Below, one piece after another: positions 55,126 to 63,627 of a DNA stretch of 64,000 bases (position 1 is its first letter; the number at the start of each line of letters is the position of its first letter). This DNA comes from Flavobacterium difficile. Lineage in GTDB: Bacteria > Bacteroidota > Bacteroidia > Flavobacteriales > Flavobacteriaceae. The stretch is taken from contig NZ_JAAJBT010000002.1 of assembly GCF_011392115.1 (NCBI RefSeq), forward strand, positions 186,001-250,000, in the 5' to 3' direction. A program made the translations under genes and the position numbers. The notes beneath the pieces are model-generated. The model made no database searches. It was not told the origin of the DNA and was given only the letters and a program-made list of their open reading frames with translations.

Positions 55126-55143
55126 AATATTTATAAATAATTG

Positions 55144-55151
55144 TACTTTTG
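55144..55151 (+). promoter_or_regulatory. Promoter element for the KirBac gene
   Basis: TACTTTTG is a perfect -7 box. The expected start site falls around 55156-55158, within the left arm of the terminator that follows it. Confidence 0.6.
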
Positions 55152-55153
55152 TG

Positions 55154-55179
55154 AAGTCCCATTTTTTTGGGACTTTTTT
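55154..55179 (+). terminator. Intrinsic terminator between the T9SS gene and the KirBac gene
   Basis: A stem AAGTCCCA/TGGGACTT has a T6 loop and a T run ending 5 nt before the KirBac start codon. Confidence 0.8.
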
Positions 55180-55184
55180 AATAT

Positions 55185-56141
55185 ATGGAAATACTAAAAA
55201 AAGTAAATAAAAAAGCAAAAGCAGAAACCAATACTGGCTTCGGAACCAATTCTCAAAATTATGGGGGCCGATTTGTGAATAAAAATGGTAATGCTAATAT
55301 TCAAAAAGTAGGAATTGGCTTTTTAGATAGTATTAGTTGGTATCATATTATGCTAAAAATTCCAAGATGGAAGTTTTTTCTAATCATAGTGCTTTTTTAT
55401 TTTATAGTTAACTTATTTTTTGCTTCCATTTATTTACTAATTGGAGTTGAAAATTTACGCGGTGTCGAATCTATTACAAGAATGGATAAATTCGGTGAAG
55501 CTTTCTTTTTTAGTATTCAGACATTTACTACAGTTGGTTACGGACATATAAGTCCCTCTGGTTTTTTAGCTAGTTTTGTCGCTGCTGTTGAAGCCTTATC
55601 GGGCTTATTAAGTTTCGCAATTGCTACGGGTTTGTTTTATGGTAGGTTTAGCAAACCTAATGCATACATACAATTTTCTGAGAATGCTATTATAGCACCT
55701 TATAAAAATGGCAAAGGTTTAATGTTAAGAATGGTGCCACATAAAAATACAAATTTATCTGATGCAGAAGCCTATATCACATTAGGTATTATGATTGAAG
55801 AAGAAGGTGTTTTTATTAACAAATTTTACAATTTACCTTTAGAAATGAGTAGAATTAATACTTTAAATTTAAGTTGGACTTTAGTACACCCGATAGATGA
55901 GGAAAGTCCACTTTTTAATTTACTCGAATCTGATTACAAAGAAACTATTGGTGAAGTGATGGTTTTTATGAAAGCTTTTGATGATATGTACAGTTCAACA
56001 GTAATTAAAAGAACTTCTTATACTTTTAATGAAATTGTATATGGAGCTAAATTTTTGCCCATGTATGATAAAAATGAATCCAATACAAAAACAATTTTAC
56101 ATTTAGATTACTTAAATAAATTTGTTAGAGTAACCCTATAA
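55185..56141 (+). CDS. Inward-rectifier-type potassium channel (KirBac)
   Basis: The 318-residue protein has two transmembrane helices (about 65-85 and 128-150) with a pore loop and selectivity filter T116-V-G-Y-G120. A C-terminal cytoplasmic beta-domain of about 165 residues (FSENAIIAPYKNGKGLMLRMVPHKNTNLSDAEAY) is that of the Kir family. The gene is preceded by a terminator and its own promoter. Confidence 0.93.
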   Translation: MEILKKVNKKAKAETNTGFGTNSQNYGGRFVNKNGNANIQKVGIGFLDSISWYHIMLKIPRWKFFLIIVLFYFIVNLFFASIYLLIGVENLRGVESITRMDKFGEAFFFSIQTFTTVGYGHISPSGFLASFVAAVEALSGLLSFAIATGLFYGRFSKPNAYIQFSENAIIAPYKNGKGLMLRMVPHKNTNLSDAEAYITLGIMIEEEGVFINKFYNLPLEMSRINTLNLSWTLVHPIDEESPLFNLLESDYKETIGEVMVFMKAFDDMYSSTVIKRTSYTFNEIVYGAKFLPMYDKNESNTKTILHLDYLNKFVRVTL

Positions 56142-56142
56142 A

Positions 56143-56171
56143 AAAAGGCTATCATTTTTTGATAGCCTTTT
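56143..56171. terminator. Bidirectional terminator between the KirBac gene and the VCBS gene
   Basis: A 12-bp stem AAAAGGCTATCA/TGATAGCCTTTT with flanking A and T runs, between converging genes. Confidence 0.88.
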
Positions 56172-56177
56172 AGTTTT

Positions 56178-58223
56178 TTATTTTTTAATAAAATTTTCTG
56201 CAAATTTCTCACCTTTTTTAGTTTCAATTCTAAGAACATAAAAACCTTGACTTAAATTTGAAACATCAATCTTTGAGAAGTTATCGGTACTTTTTTTTAC
56301 AATTTTTCCAGTTGTATCAATTATTTCAATCGAAGAAACAATATGATTTCCTAAATTAGAAATTGATAAATAATCTGAGGTTGGATTAGGATATATAATT
56401 ATTTTTTCACCAGTAAACGAAGCCGAGCTTAACGCTTGACTGCCTTCAATTACGTGAATAGTTTGGTTCGGATTTGGGTTGTTAATTATATCAACAGTTC
56501 CAGCTGGCCAAATAATTTTAATTTGTGTGATAGCTGTTGCTGTTCCAATCCCGAAATGTGCATTTAAAGTACTCATGAATTCAAATCCTTCGCCACTTCT
56601 TATTTCTCTTATTTGTTTTCCCCAAATTCCGTAAATTTCTACTCTTGCCCCAATTCCATTTCTGTTACTTTGTATACCTTGTAAAGTTACTTTAACCCAA
56701 TTGTTTCCATTAGGAACAGCAGTATGAATCGTACTTCCATTAGTGATGTCTAAGAAACCATCATTGTTTAAATCTCCTACAGGTCCAAGAAATATATTTG
56801 ATGGATAATTGGCTACCGAAAATACATTGTTACCTTGATTGAACATGATTTTGTTTCCACCACCCATTACATCAATAAAACCATTATTGTCAAAATCATA
56901 AGCTATGTAATCTCTATTTATTGTAGTAAAAGTATCCCAACCAGAGCCAGCAGTAATATTCGTAAATGGCTCCTCAACACTATTTGAAGTATCTAAGTTG
57001 TTTTTGTATAATCTACTATGACCACTTCCTCCATTTGCTCCAATAAGTATATCCATATCTCCATCGTTGTCAAAATCAGCTACAGCTGATGACCATGACT
57101 GAACAGGAGTATAATTGATTTGAGCTACAGCAGAAATATCTGTAAACACACCATTTCCATCATTTCTATGTAATTCACATGGAGGTCCAGAACATTTAGA
57201 AATAAATAGGTCGGAATCCCCATCATTGTCATAATCGGTCCAAATAGAAGCATAATTTCCACCGCTAGAAAGGGTTCCTAAAGAATAAGAACCAGCTGTT
57301 ACGCCAGATTGAAAATGTGTAAAAGTTGTTCCATTGTTTAAATAATAAACATTTGGAGCAACATCATGACAAGAAAATGCATCTAAATTTCCATCGTTAT
57401 TTATATCTATAAAATTTGTTCTTTGACAGAAAATATACTCACTTGGATTAATATTGGAATACATGGTTCCTGTTGCATTCGAGCGCCAAAAAGTTAAACC
57501 ACTTCCGCTTCCAAGTACTAAATCATTAAATCCATCTCTGTTATAATCACCAGCTGCAATACTCCACGATGGCATATCGCTAGTTCCTGAAATGGCATAA
57601 TCTGTAAAACTAAAAGCACCACCTGTTCCTTGAATGTGCACTCTTAAATTATTTGGACTCACACCAACAATATCATCTTTATTATCCCCATTCATGTCTA
57701 CGATACAACTGTTGTACGAGCTATTAATTGTAGCTATAGATGTTGTAGCATAATTTATGGGTGTTGGAATTGGTGGAACATAAGTTGCTTCTGTCAACTG
57801 AAATGTAAAACCTGAAGAAGACCATCTGTTATCCCAAGCTATGTAATAGGTAGTGGCAGCAACAGCTGTAAAGCTACCAACTGAAGAAAAATTGGCACCA
57901 GAATCATCATCACCACCTACACAAATTAACGAACCGCAAGTGCCCGAGTACACATGAAAACGTGTATCAATTTTCGGATTATTCGCTGCTATATTCGAAC
58001 TAATAGTAGTGGTGTAATTTTGAGTAGGAACATAAATATACCATTCACCAGCAGTGGCTCCAGAACCATTCGCCGCACAAATAGGCGCAGGAACTTGTGT
58101 GCCATTTACAGCAGAAACAACATGTAGCCCAGTAGATATTGTTGGCGCTGTTAAACAAGTATCTTGTGCAAATGCAAAATAATTTGCCAAGAGCACTAAG
58201 AATAAAAAGATAGTTTTTTTCAT
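56178..58223 (-). CDS. Secreted FG-GAP/VCBS-repeat protein with T9SS sorting domain
   Basis: From the ATG at 58223 the protein has 681 residues: signal peptide (LANYFAFAQ), a jelly-roll-like N-domain, many FG-GAP repeats with calcium-loop patterns (DMNGDNKDDIV, DYNRDGFNDLV, DFDNDGDMDIL, DFDNNGFIDVM, DLNNDGFLDIT), an ASPIC/UnbV-like segment (GIGARVEIYGIWGKQIREIRSGEGF) and a C-terminal T9SS sorting domain. It is probably surface-bound. It follows the diheme cytochrome gene by 25 bp. Confidence 0.9.
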   Translation of the reverse strand: MKKTIFLFLVLLANYFAFAQDTCLTAPTISTGLHVVSAVNGTQVPAPICAANGSGATAGEWYIYVPTQNYTTTISSNIAANNPKIDTRFHVYSGTCGSLICVGGDDDSGANFSSVGSFTAVAATTYYIAWDNRWSSSGFTFQLTEATYVPPIPTPINYATTSIATINSSYNSCIVDMNGDNKDDIVGVSPNNLRVHIQGTGGAFSFTDYAISGTSDMPSWSIAAGDYNRDGFNDLVLGSGSGLTFWRSNATGTMYSNINPSEYIFCQRTNFIDINNDGNLDAFSCHDVAPNVYYLNNGTTFTHFQSGVTAGSYSLGTLSSGGNYASIWTDYDNDGDSDLFISKCSGPPCELHRNDGNGVFTDISAVAQINYTPVQSWSSAVADFDNDGDMDILIGANGGSGHSRLYKNNLDTSNSVEEPFTNITAGSGWDTFTTINRDYIAYDFDNNGFIDVMGGGNKIMFNQGNNVFSVANYPSNIFLGPVGDLNNDGFLDITNGSTIHTAVPNGNNWVKVTLQGIQSNRNGIGARVEIYGIWGKQIREIRSGEGFEFMSTLNAHFGIGTATAITQIKIIWPAGTVDIINNPNPNQTIHVIEGSQALSSASFTGEKIIIYPNPTSDYLSISNLGNHIVSSIEIIDTTGKIVKKSTDNFSKIDVSNLSQGFYVLRIETKKGEKFAENFIKK

Positions 58224-58248
58224 AATAATAGTTTTAGTAGTTTTTTTT

Positions 58249-59382
58249 TTATTGACAAGGTTGCAGTGAGTTAATCCATTGCCCAATTAGGTTGATTCCT
58301 TCCTCGTGTATTATTGTTCTACCGTGAAGTGGCATTCTAAAAGTTTCGTTGGTCGTATTCAAACGATAATATAACATCGAACGGTTAATATTTCCTGGAG
58401 TAATTATTTTACTTAAAGCTGGAGGAAAGTTTTGCATGTCTTGCGTATCAACACAAACGCCCAAATTGGTTAAACCATTAGCACTTCCTGTTTCGTTAAA
58501 TGCGAATCGCATGGGTCTGTAATCGCAATGTTTGCCATTTTGATGACAATGGGCACAGTTAATATCTACATAAGAACGCACTCTTTTTTCTAGAGATTGA
58601 CTGGTATCACTGTAATTAATTGTGGTGTTATTTTCTGTTGGAAAAGAAAAGTTGTTTTCTAAATAACCTTGTTCAATCCATTTGGTTAATTGATTTTGAG
58701 TTGTGGTTCCGTAAGAGTAATTAAAATTTAAATTTTGAGGTTTTATTCCGATTGGAATGTGAATAGTTTGCGGATTACCATTTACAGTTTCTGTTTTTTT
58801 ATGACAAATAATGCATTGAACTTCTGAAGGAATTCTGTAATTTGTAGATTTAATTACATTGTTATCATCTTTCCAAGAAATAGTTACTGTACTTCCGTTT
58901 AAATCTAAATATGCTTCCGTTTGTGCTTCATTCCAAACATAGTCGGCAAATATCCAACCTGTTTGTTTTCGTATCATGATTCTAGTTTCAATTATTTTTG
59001 TAGTGGCATTAGGTTGCACATTATCGTAGTAAAAGGTTTTTATTAAAGCTGCGCCAACAGGTAATTCTAAAACATTGGCATCACCATTAAATGTTGCTTT
59101 AACCCCAATTGGCATCCAAACAAATCGTTTTTTATGAGCATAATCTGTAAATAAAGAACTGGCTGGTTCGTAAGGAATTACATTTAAAGAAGGTTTTTGG
59201 TTTTTGATATCACCTTCAAAAAAATTGTAATCTGACAGTTTAGGATAGGGAACTTGAGTTAAATCGACAATTACAGGAGAAGTTGGTAATGGTACGTAGG
59301 CTTCTTTGCTATCATCATTGTTACAAGAATAGAAAAGAATTATTAAACTTATTCTCAGAATTGATGTTATTTTTTTAAGCAT
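58249..59382 (-). CDS. SO2930 family diheme c-type cytochrome lipoprotein
   Basis: The 377-residue precursor has a lipobox (ILFYSCNN, Cys 20). Two heme motifs are visible: C190-x-x-C193-H194 (CIICH) and C276-x-x-C279-H280 (CAHCH). Between and around them are the family segments PYEPASSLFTDYAHKKRFVWMPIG and TRIMIRKQTGWIFADYVWNEAQTEA. The protein is thought to work in exported electron transfer. It pairs with a T9SS-exported FG-GAP protein. Confidence 0.9.
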   Translation of the reverse strand: MLKKITSILRISLIILFYSCNNDDSKEAYVPLPTSPVIVDLTQVPYPKLSDYNFFEGDIKNQKPSLNVIPYEPASSLFTDYAHKKRFVWMPIGVKATFNGDANVLELPVGAALIKTFYYDNVQPNATTKIIETRIMIRKQTGWIFADYVWNEAQTEAYLDLNGSTVTISWKDDNNVIKSTNYRIPSEVQCIICHKKTETVNGNPQTIHIPIGIKPQNLNFNYSYGTTTQNQLTKWIEQGYLENNFSFPTENNTTINYSDTSQSLEKRVRSYVDINCAHCHQNGKHCDYRPMRFAFNETGSANGLTNLGVCVDTQDMQNFPPALSKIITPGNINRSMLYYRLNTTNETFRMPLHGRTIIHEEGINLIGQWINSLQPCQ

Positions 59383-59432
59383 AGTGTTAATTTTTTGCTA
59401 AAATAGCAAAAAAGAATTAACAAAAGCCCTAT

Positions 59433-60407
59433 TTATTGTTTAATTTCTTCAATGAATTCTATTTCAATAATATCAGTTCTCGATTCTTTAATGTCTTTTA
59501 CATCTATCTCAACTTTTCTGGTATTGATAATATACATCGGAACTCCAGGATTATATACATAACTAAAACCATTAAAATCATTAATTTCGTATTTAGATTT
59601 TTTGACATATTGTTTGATGTCTTTGTCTTGATTATCAACATTTTTCAATACAGAAAGTAGCATTTTCTTTGAATCATCTGGATCTATAATTAATTCTGTG
59701 TAAAAAGTACAACTTGAATCTTTGTAGCTATGTTCTTCAAAATATACTCTTGTTTTTGCCTTTAATCCTTGTTTTGAAAAGGGACTTGGGATAACTTCAT
59801 CATAATTTAACTCTTCTTTTGGATCAAATTCTACGCCAAATGGGTAATGAAATAATTTTAATTCTTTAGCACAAAATTCTTCAATTCCTTCTTGTTGTGA
59901 TAAAGCCGTAACTATTGGAGTTAAAATGCTTGTATATATTTTATCTTCTTCTGAATTTAAATTACTTTTTGCATCATTAATTGCTTTGGTAAAAATATCA
60001 GATAGCACTTTCCAATTTTCAATTTTAACTTCGCTACCAGTTTCGTCAGTCGTATAAATTACTTCAATCTCACGGATTGCATTTTTATTTGTTTTAAGTT
60101 TTTCTGGTAAGTTTAAGGCATACAAAATATCACATTTATATTTCCAACTTATAGTATATGAAGTAGCGGTTGAATCTAAAACCTTAAAAAAAGCATCATA
60201 AACAATAGAATCATTTTTTACTATTTTATCATCTTTAATTCTTTCAATGGATTTTTTCATTTTGAATTTATAGTTATCGCCCTTTGACCAATATGCTATA
60301 AATGCAATTTTAGTAGTATCAACATCAGTATTTAATTGAGAATACATTTTTCCTGTGAAAATAAATAGGAAGGTAATCAAAAAAGACTTTAAAGTATTGC
60401 TCTTCAT
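59433..60407 (-). CDS. Exported hypothetical protein
   Basis: The 324-residue protein has a signal peptide (LITFLFIFTGKMYSQ). The body alternates beta-rich stretches with charged segments and contains one conserved-looking CTFYTELIIDPDDSKKMLLSVLKNV near the C-terminus. No family or catalytic motif recognised. The ATG at 60407 overlaps the stop codon of the upstream thioesterase gene (TAATG), so it is in that operon. Confidence 0.65.
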   Translation of the reverse strand: MKSNTLKSFLITFLFIFTGKMYSQLNTDVDTTKIAFIAYWSKGDNYKFKMKKSIERIKDDKIVKNDSIVYDAFFKVLDSTATSYTISWKYKCDILYALNLPEKLKTNKNAIREIEVIYTTDETGSEVKIENWKVLSDIFTKAINDAKSNLNSEEDKIYTSILTPIVTALSQQEGIEEFCAKELKLFHYPFGVEFDPKEELNYDEVIPSPFSKQGLKAKTRVYFEEHSYKDSSCTFYTELIIDPDDSKKMLLSVLKNVDNQDKDIKQYVKKSKYEINDFNGFSYVYNPGVPMYIINTRKVEIDVKDIKESRTDIIEIEFIEEIKQ

Positions 60408-60952
60408 TATTTTAAGTTAAGTATTACATTGTAATTTTTTAATTTTTCAAGAGCATCAGAAGAAGAATAATCTAATGTGATTTCCTCATGTAAGTAATCT
60501 TTTTTGGCAGTAATTCTATTGATACTTTCATAAAAACGGCGTACTTCTTCTAAATTTGAGAGAATTAATTTTGGAACTTGTACATTTTCGCCTTCCGAAT
60601 TTTTGGCTACCATAGTGAAATAACTAGAATTTGTATGCTTTATTTTTCCAGTTTGAATATTTTGAGAAGTTACTCTAATTCCTACCACCATAGAACTCTT
60701 TCCAACATAATTAACACAAGCTTTTAAGGTTACAAGTTCACCGATTTCAACCGGATTAAGGAAATTCACTGTGTCAACAGAAGCAGTAACACAATAACTG
60801 CCACAATATTTGGAAGCACAAGCAAAGGCAATTTGATCCATTAAGCTTAATAAATAACCACCATGAATTTTTCCACTAAAATTGGAATGCGAAGGCAACA
60901 TTAATTCCGATAAGGTAATTTTTGATGCGGAAACAGTATTGGATTTACTCAT
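60407..60952 (-). CDS. Acyl-CoA thioesterase (hotdog fold)
   Basis: The 181-residue protein splits acyl-CoA to free acid and CoA. The hotdog signature is MLPSHSNFSGKIHGGYLLSLMDQIAFACA, with the active-site Asp in MDQIA, then TASVDTVNFLNPVEIGELVTLKA. The C-terminus has extra helices as in the YciA/ACOT group. It overlaps both neighbours by 1 bp (TAATG junctions). Confidence 0.92.
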   Translation of the reverse strand: MSKSNTVSASKITLSELMLPSHSNFSGKIHGGYLLSLMDQIAFACASKYCGSYCVTASVDTVNFLNPVEIGELVTLKACVNYVGKSSMVVGIRVTSQNIQTGKIKHTNSSYFTMVAKNSEGENVQVPKLILSNLEEVRRFYESINRITAKKDYLHEEITLDYSSSDALEKLKNYNVILNLK

Positions 60953-61329
60953 TACTTAACATTAAAATAAGGTGATTTTTCTGGAGTAACTTTTGTAATG
61001 TAATAATTAGTATCGCCCCACCAAGAAAAAGTACCATAACGTTCAATATATTCAACTTTTACAAATTTACCCTGATTTGCTTTCAATTGTTCAATTACTT
61101 CAGGCTGATTGTCCATTACAGAAAATGCAAATTTTTGAGAACCTGATAGTCCCTGACTTAATTCGCCTTCCCAAGTTTTAAAAATATAACCTTTGTGACT
61201 AAATTTTATTAATTCACCTGTTCTAATTCCGTCACTAAAAGAAGCATAATATAATGCTGCAATGTATGCAGAACAAGCTAATACAATAGTTAATATTCCG
61301 TACACCAAAAATTTTCTTACTATAGTCAT
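60952..61329 (-). CDS. Small membrane-anchored hypothetical protein
   Basis: The 125-residue protein has one N-terminal transmembrane helix (about 7-28) and a soluble part of about 95 residues with GYIFKTWEGELSQG and VKVEYIERYGTFSWWGDTNYYITKV. Homologues in Flavobacteriaceae are sometimes named 6-phosphogluconate dehydrogenase, which nothing in the sequence supports (no Rossmann fold). It lies in the operon with the thioesterase gene. Confidence 0.75.
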   Translation of the reverse strand: MTIVRKFLVYGILTIVLACSAYIAALYYASFSDGIRTGELIKFSHKGYIFKTWEGELSQGLSGSQKFAFSVMDNQPEVIEQLKANQGKFVKVEYIERYGTFSWWGDTNYYITKVTPEKSPYFNVK

Positions 61330-61352
61330 TTTGTTTTGGTTTTTAATCTGAT

Positions 61353-62699
61353 TTAATTGTCAGATTCAGTTAGTAATTCTTCGTTATTTTCAGCTCTTTT
61401 TAAAATGGCTTCAGGTAAAGCTTTTTTTGCTTTTGCGCCCATTTTCTTTAATTTTTCAGCACTGTTTACTAAGTTTCCTTTTCCTTCAGTTAGTTTATTC
61501 ATAGCTGATGAATATTCCACTTTGGCTTCATCCATTTTCTTTCCAATTTTTATCAAATCGGTTACAAAACCTTCAAATTTATCATATAATGCACCCGCTT
61601 GACGTGCAATTTCGATTGCATTTTCTTGTTGTTTTTGATTGGTCCACATACTATCAATCGTGCGTAAAGTCGCTAATAAAGTTGAAGGTGTAACAATCAC
61701 AATGTTTTTCTCAAATGCTTTGTTATATAAGGATTGATCTTCTTGTAAAGCTAATGCAAAAGCAGGTTCTATTGGAATAAATAATAATACAAAATCAGGA
61801 CTTTCCATTTGGTAAATGTCTTGATAACGCTTGTCACTCAATTGTTCTACATGGCGTTTCACCGAATTAACATGTTCTTTTAAATAGCTATTTTGTAATG
61901 TTTCATCTTCTTCATTTACATATTTTTCATAAGCCGTTAATGAAACTTTACTATCAACCACCATCTTTTTTCCATCAGGCAAATTGATAATTACATCGGG
62001 TAATATTCGCGTTCCTGCATCATTAATAAAAGCTTGTTGCACCTCGTATTCACGGCCTTTTTCTAATCCTGATTTTTCTAACACGCGTTCTAAAACCAAT
62101 TCGCCCCAATTCCCTTGCATTTTATTGTCGCCTTTTAACGCTTTAGTTAAGTTGATGGTTTCTTTACTCATTTGTGCATTCATTTCGCGTAAGCCCAATA
62201 TTTGCTGACGTAAAGCAGCATGATAATCGATGCTTTCTTTATGAGTATCTTCTACTTTTTTCTCAAAATGTAGAATTTTATCTTGTAAAGGTGAAAGTAT
62301 GTTTTTTAGGTTTTCTTTGTTTTGTTCTGTGAATTTCTGAGTTTTTTCTTCCAAGATTTTATTCGCCAAGTTTTCAAATTCTTTGCTAAATTTCTCTTGA
62401 AGTTCATTTACTTCTTGTTTTTGTTCTTTATTTCTTTCTAATAAATTATCGAAATCATTTTCTTTTTTCGCTAATAAAATCGCAAATTCTTCTTTTTCTG
62501 TTTGAATTTTCTGTTTTTCGAATTGTAAATTCTGAAGTGTAATTTTTAATTCAGAAAGTTGATTGTTTTGGGAAAGTAATTGGCCATCTAAATTACTTTT
62601 TTCAGCATTAGATTGGGTTTTGGTTAGCAGTTTTCCAATATAAAAACCAATGGCTAACGAAACTAAAATGGCGAATACTAAAAGAATGGATGTGTTCAT
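61353..62699 (-). CDS. rmuC: DNA recombination protein RmuC
   Basis: The 448-residue protein has an N-terminal transmembrane anchor, a coiled-coil region (about 30-190) and the RmuC nuclease-like domain: GNWGELVLERVLEKSGL, GTRILPDVIINLPDGKKMVVDSKVSLTAYEKY. The DxVI/DSK pattern matches PD-(D/E)XK nucleases. RmuC limits inversion at short inverted repeats in E. coli. It is the first gene of the minus-strand group down to 59433. Confidence 0.94.
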   Translation of the reverse strand: MNTSILLVFAILVSLAIGFYIGKLLTKTQSNAEKSNLDGQLLSQNNQLSELKITLQNLQFEKQKIQTEKEEFAILLAKKENDFDNLLERNKEQKQEVNELQEKFSKEFENLANKILEEKTQKFTEQNKENLKNILSPLQDKILHFEKKVEDTHKESIDYHAALRQQILGLREMNAQMSKETINLTKALKGDNKMQGNWGELVLERVLEKSGLEKGREYEVQQAFINDAGTRILPDVIINLPDGKKMVVDSKVSLTAYEKYVNEEDETLQNSYLKEHVNSVKRHVEQLSDKRYQDIYQMESPDFVLLFIPIEPAFALALQEDQSLYNKAFEKNIVIVTPSTLLATLRTIDSMWTNQKQQENAIEIARQAGALYDKFEGFVTDLIKIGKKMDEAKVEYSSAMNKLTEGKGNLVNSAEKLKKMGAKAKKALPEAILKRAENNEELLTESDN

Positions 62700-62816
62700 T
62701 TTTGGAATATAAATTTATAAAAAGTAAAAATACTATTTTTTTTAAATTTTACCGCAGGTTTTCAATTTGAATTTTGAAACATAATGAATCATAAAATTTC
62801 ATTTCATTATTTTTTT

Positions 62817-62935
62817 GCCACGAATGCTCGAATTTAATTTGCTTGATTGGTGAAATTTGTTCCTCTTCGATGATCCGAACCTTCAGGACGAATAATACTA
62901 ATTCCAAAAGGCAGAAATATTCTTGAATTCGTGGC
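62817..62935. repeat. Interspersed inverted repeat, GCCACGAAT ends
   Basis: Left arm GCCACGAATgcTCGAAT (62817-62833) and right arm ATTCttGAATTCGTGGC (62919-62935) pair with 4 mismatches. GCCACGAATTC-type ends recur in many Flavobacterium intergenic regions (from memory). The 85 nt between the arms contain no gene. It lies between rmuC and the pseudouridine synthase gene. Confidence 0.65.
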
Positions 62936-62958
62936 GTTTTAAATTAAAAAATTAAAAC

Positions 62959-62966
62959 TATTTTTG
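62959..62966 (+). promoter_or_regulatory. Promoter element close to the pseudouridine synthase start codon
   Basis: TATTTTTG, a perfect -7 box, ends 4 nt before the ATG at 62971, so the transcript would have little or no leader. Confidence 0.5.
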
Positions 62967-62970
62967 TCAA

Positions 62971-63555
62971 ATGAAACCACACCAACATTTTATTTTACAC
63001 AAACCACACGGATTTATCAGTCAGTTTATTTACGAATTAAAACGAAATAAGCGAAAACTTGGTGAATTATACGATTTTCCAGAAGGAACAATGGCGATTG
63101 GTCGTTTAGACGAAGATTCGGAAGGTTTGTTATTACTCACAACAGATGGCATGATGAGTGAATTGGTTCGAAGTAAAAAAGTTGAAAAAGAATATTACGC
63201 GCAAGTGGATGGCATAATAACTGAGACAGCAGTTGAACAACTCAAAAATGGAGTAGAAATTGGTTTTCATGGTAAAAAATACCTCACAAAAAAATGTCAA
63301 GCCAAGTTAATTGAGAATCCAACTCACATTGGTGAAGGAAGAAGAATTCGAGACGAACGTCACGGACCAACAAGCTGGGTTTCCATAACGTTAACCGAAG
63401 GAAAATTCAGACAAGTTCGAAAAATGACTTCTGCTGTTGGTTTTCCTACTTTACGATTAATAAGAGTTCGAGTAGGAAATATTGAATTGGGTGAATTAAG
63501 AGCGGGTGAAGTGAAAGAAATTTTCAAGGAAAGTTTTGATAAGATTTTGGAGTAG
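62971..63555 (+). CDS. rRNA pseudouridine synthase, RsuA/RluE family
   Basis: The 194-residue enzyme isomerises uridine to pseudouridine. The catalytic Asp lies in GRLDEDSEGLLLLTTDG. Further motifs are KEYYAQVDG, ITLTEGKFRQVRKMTSAVGFPTLRLIRVRVG. The S4-like N-terminal RNA-binding domain of RsuA is absent, as in RluE. The rRNA site cannot be told. Confidence 0.93.
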   Translation: MKPHQHFILHKPHGFISQFIYELKRNKRKLGELYDFPEGTMAIGRLDEDSEGLLLLTTDGMMSELVRSKKVEKEYYAQVDGIITETAVEQLKNGVEIGFHGKKYLTKKCQAKLIENPTHIGEGRRIRDERHGPTSWVSITLTEGKFRQVRKMTSAVGFPTLRLIRVRVGNIELGELRAGEVKEIFKESFDKILE

Positions 63556-63627
63556 GATTTAGTATTGAGAAATTAAAATTTTTGAATTCAGCCTGACTTA
63601 CCTTGAATTTTTTTAATGACAAGTTTT

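Noticed and set aside
60952..61329. 6-phosphogluconate dehydrogenase name for the 125-residue protein
   Set aside because: There is no nucleotide-binding fold and it is too short. The name appears to be a propagated error.
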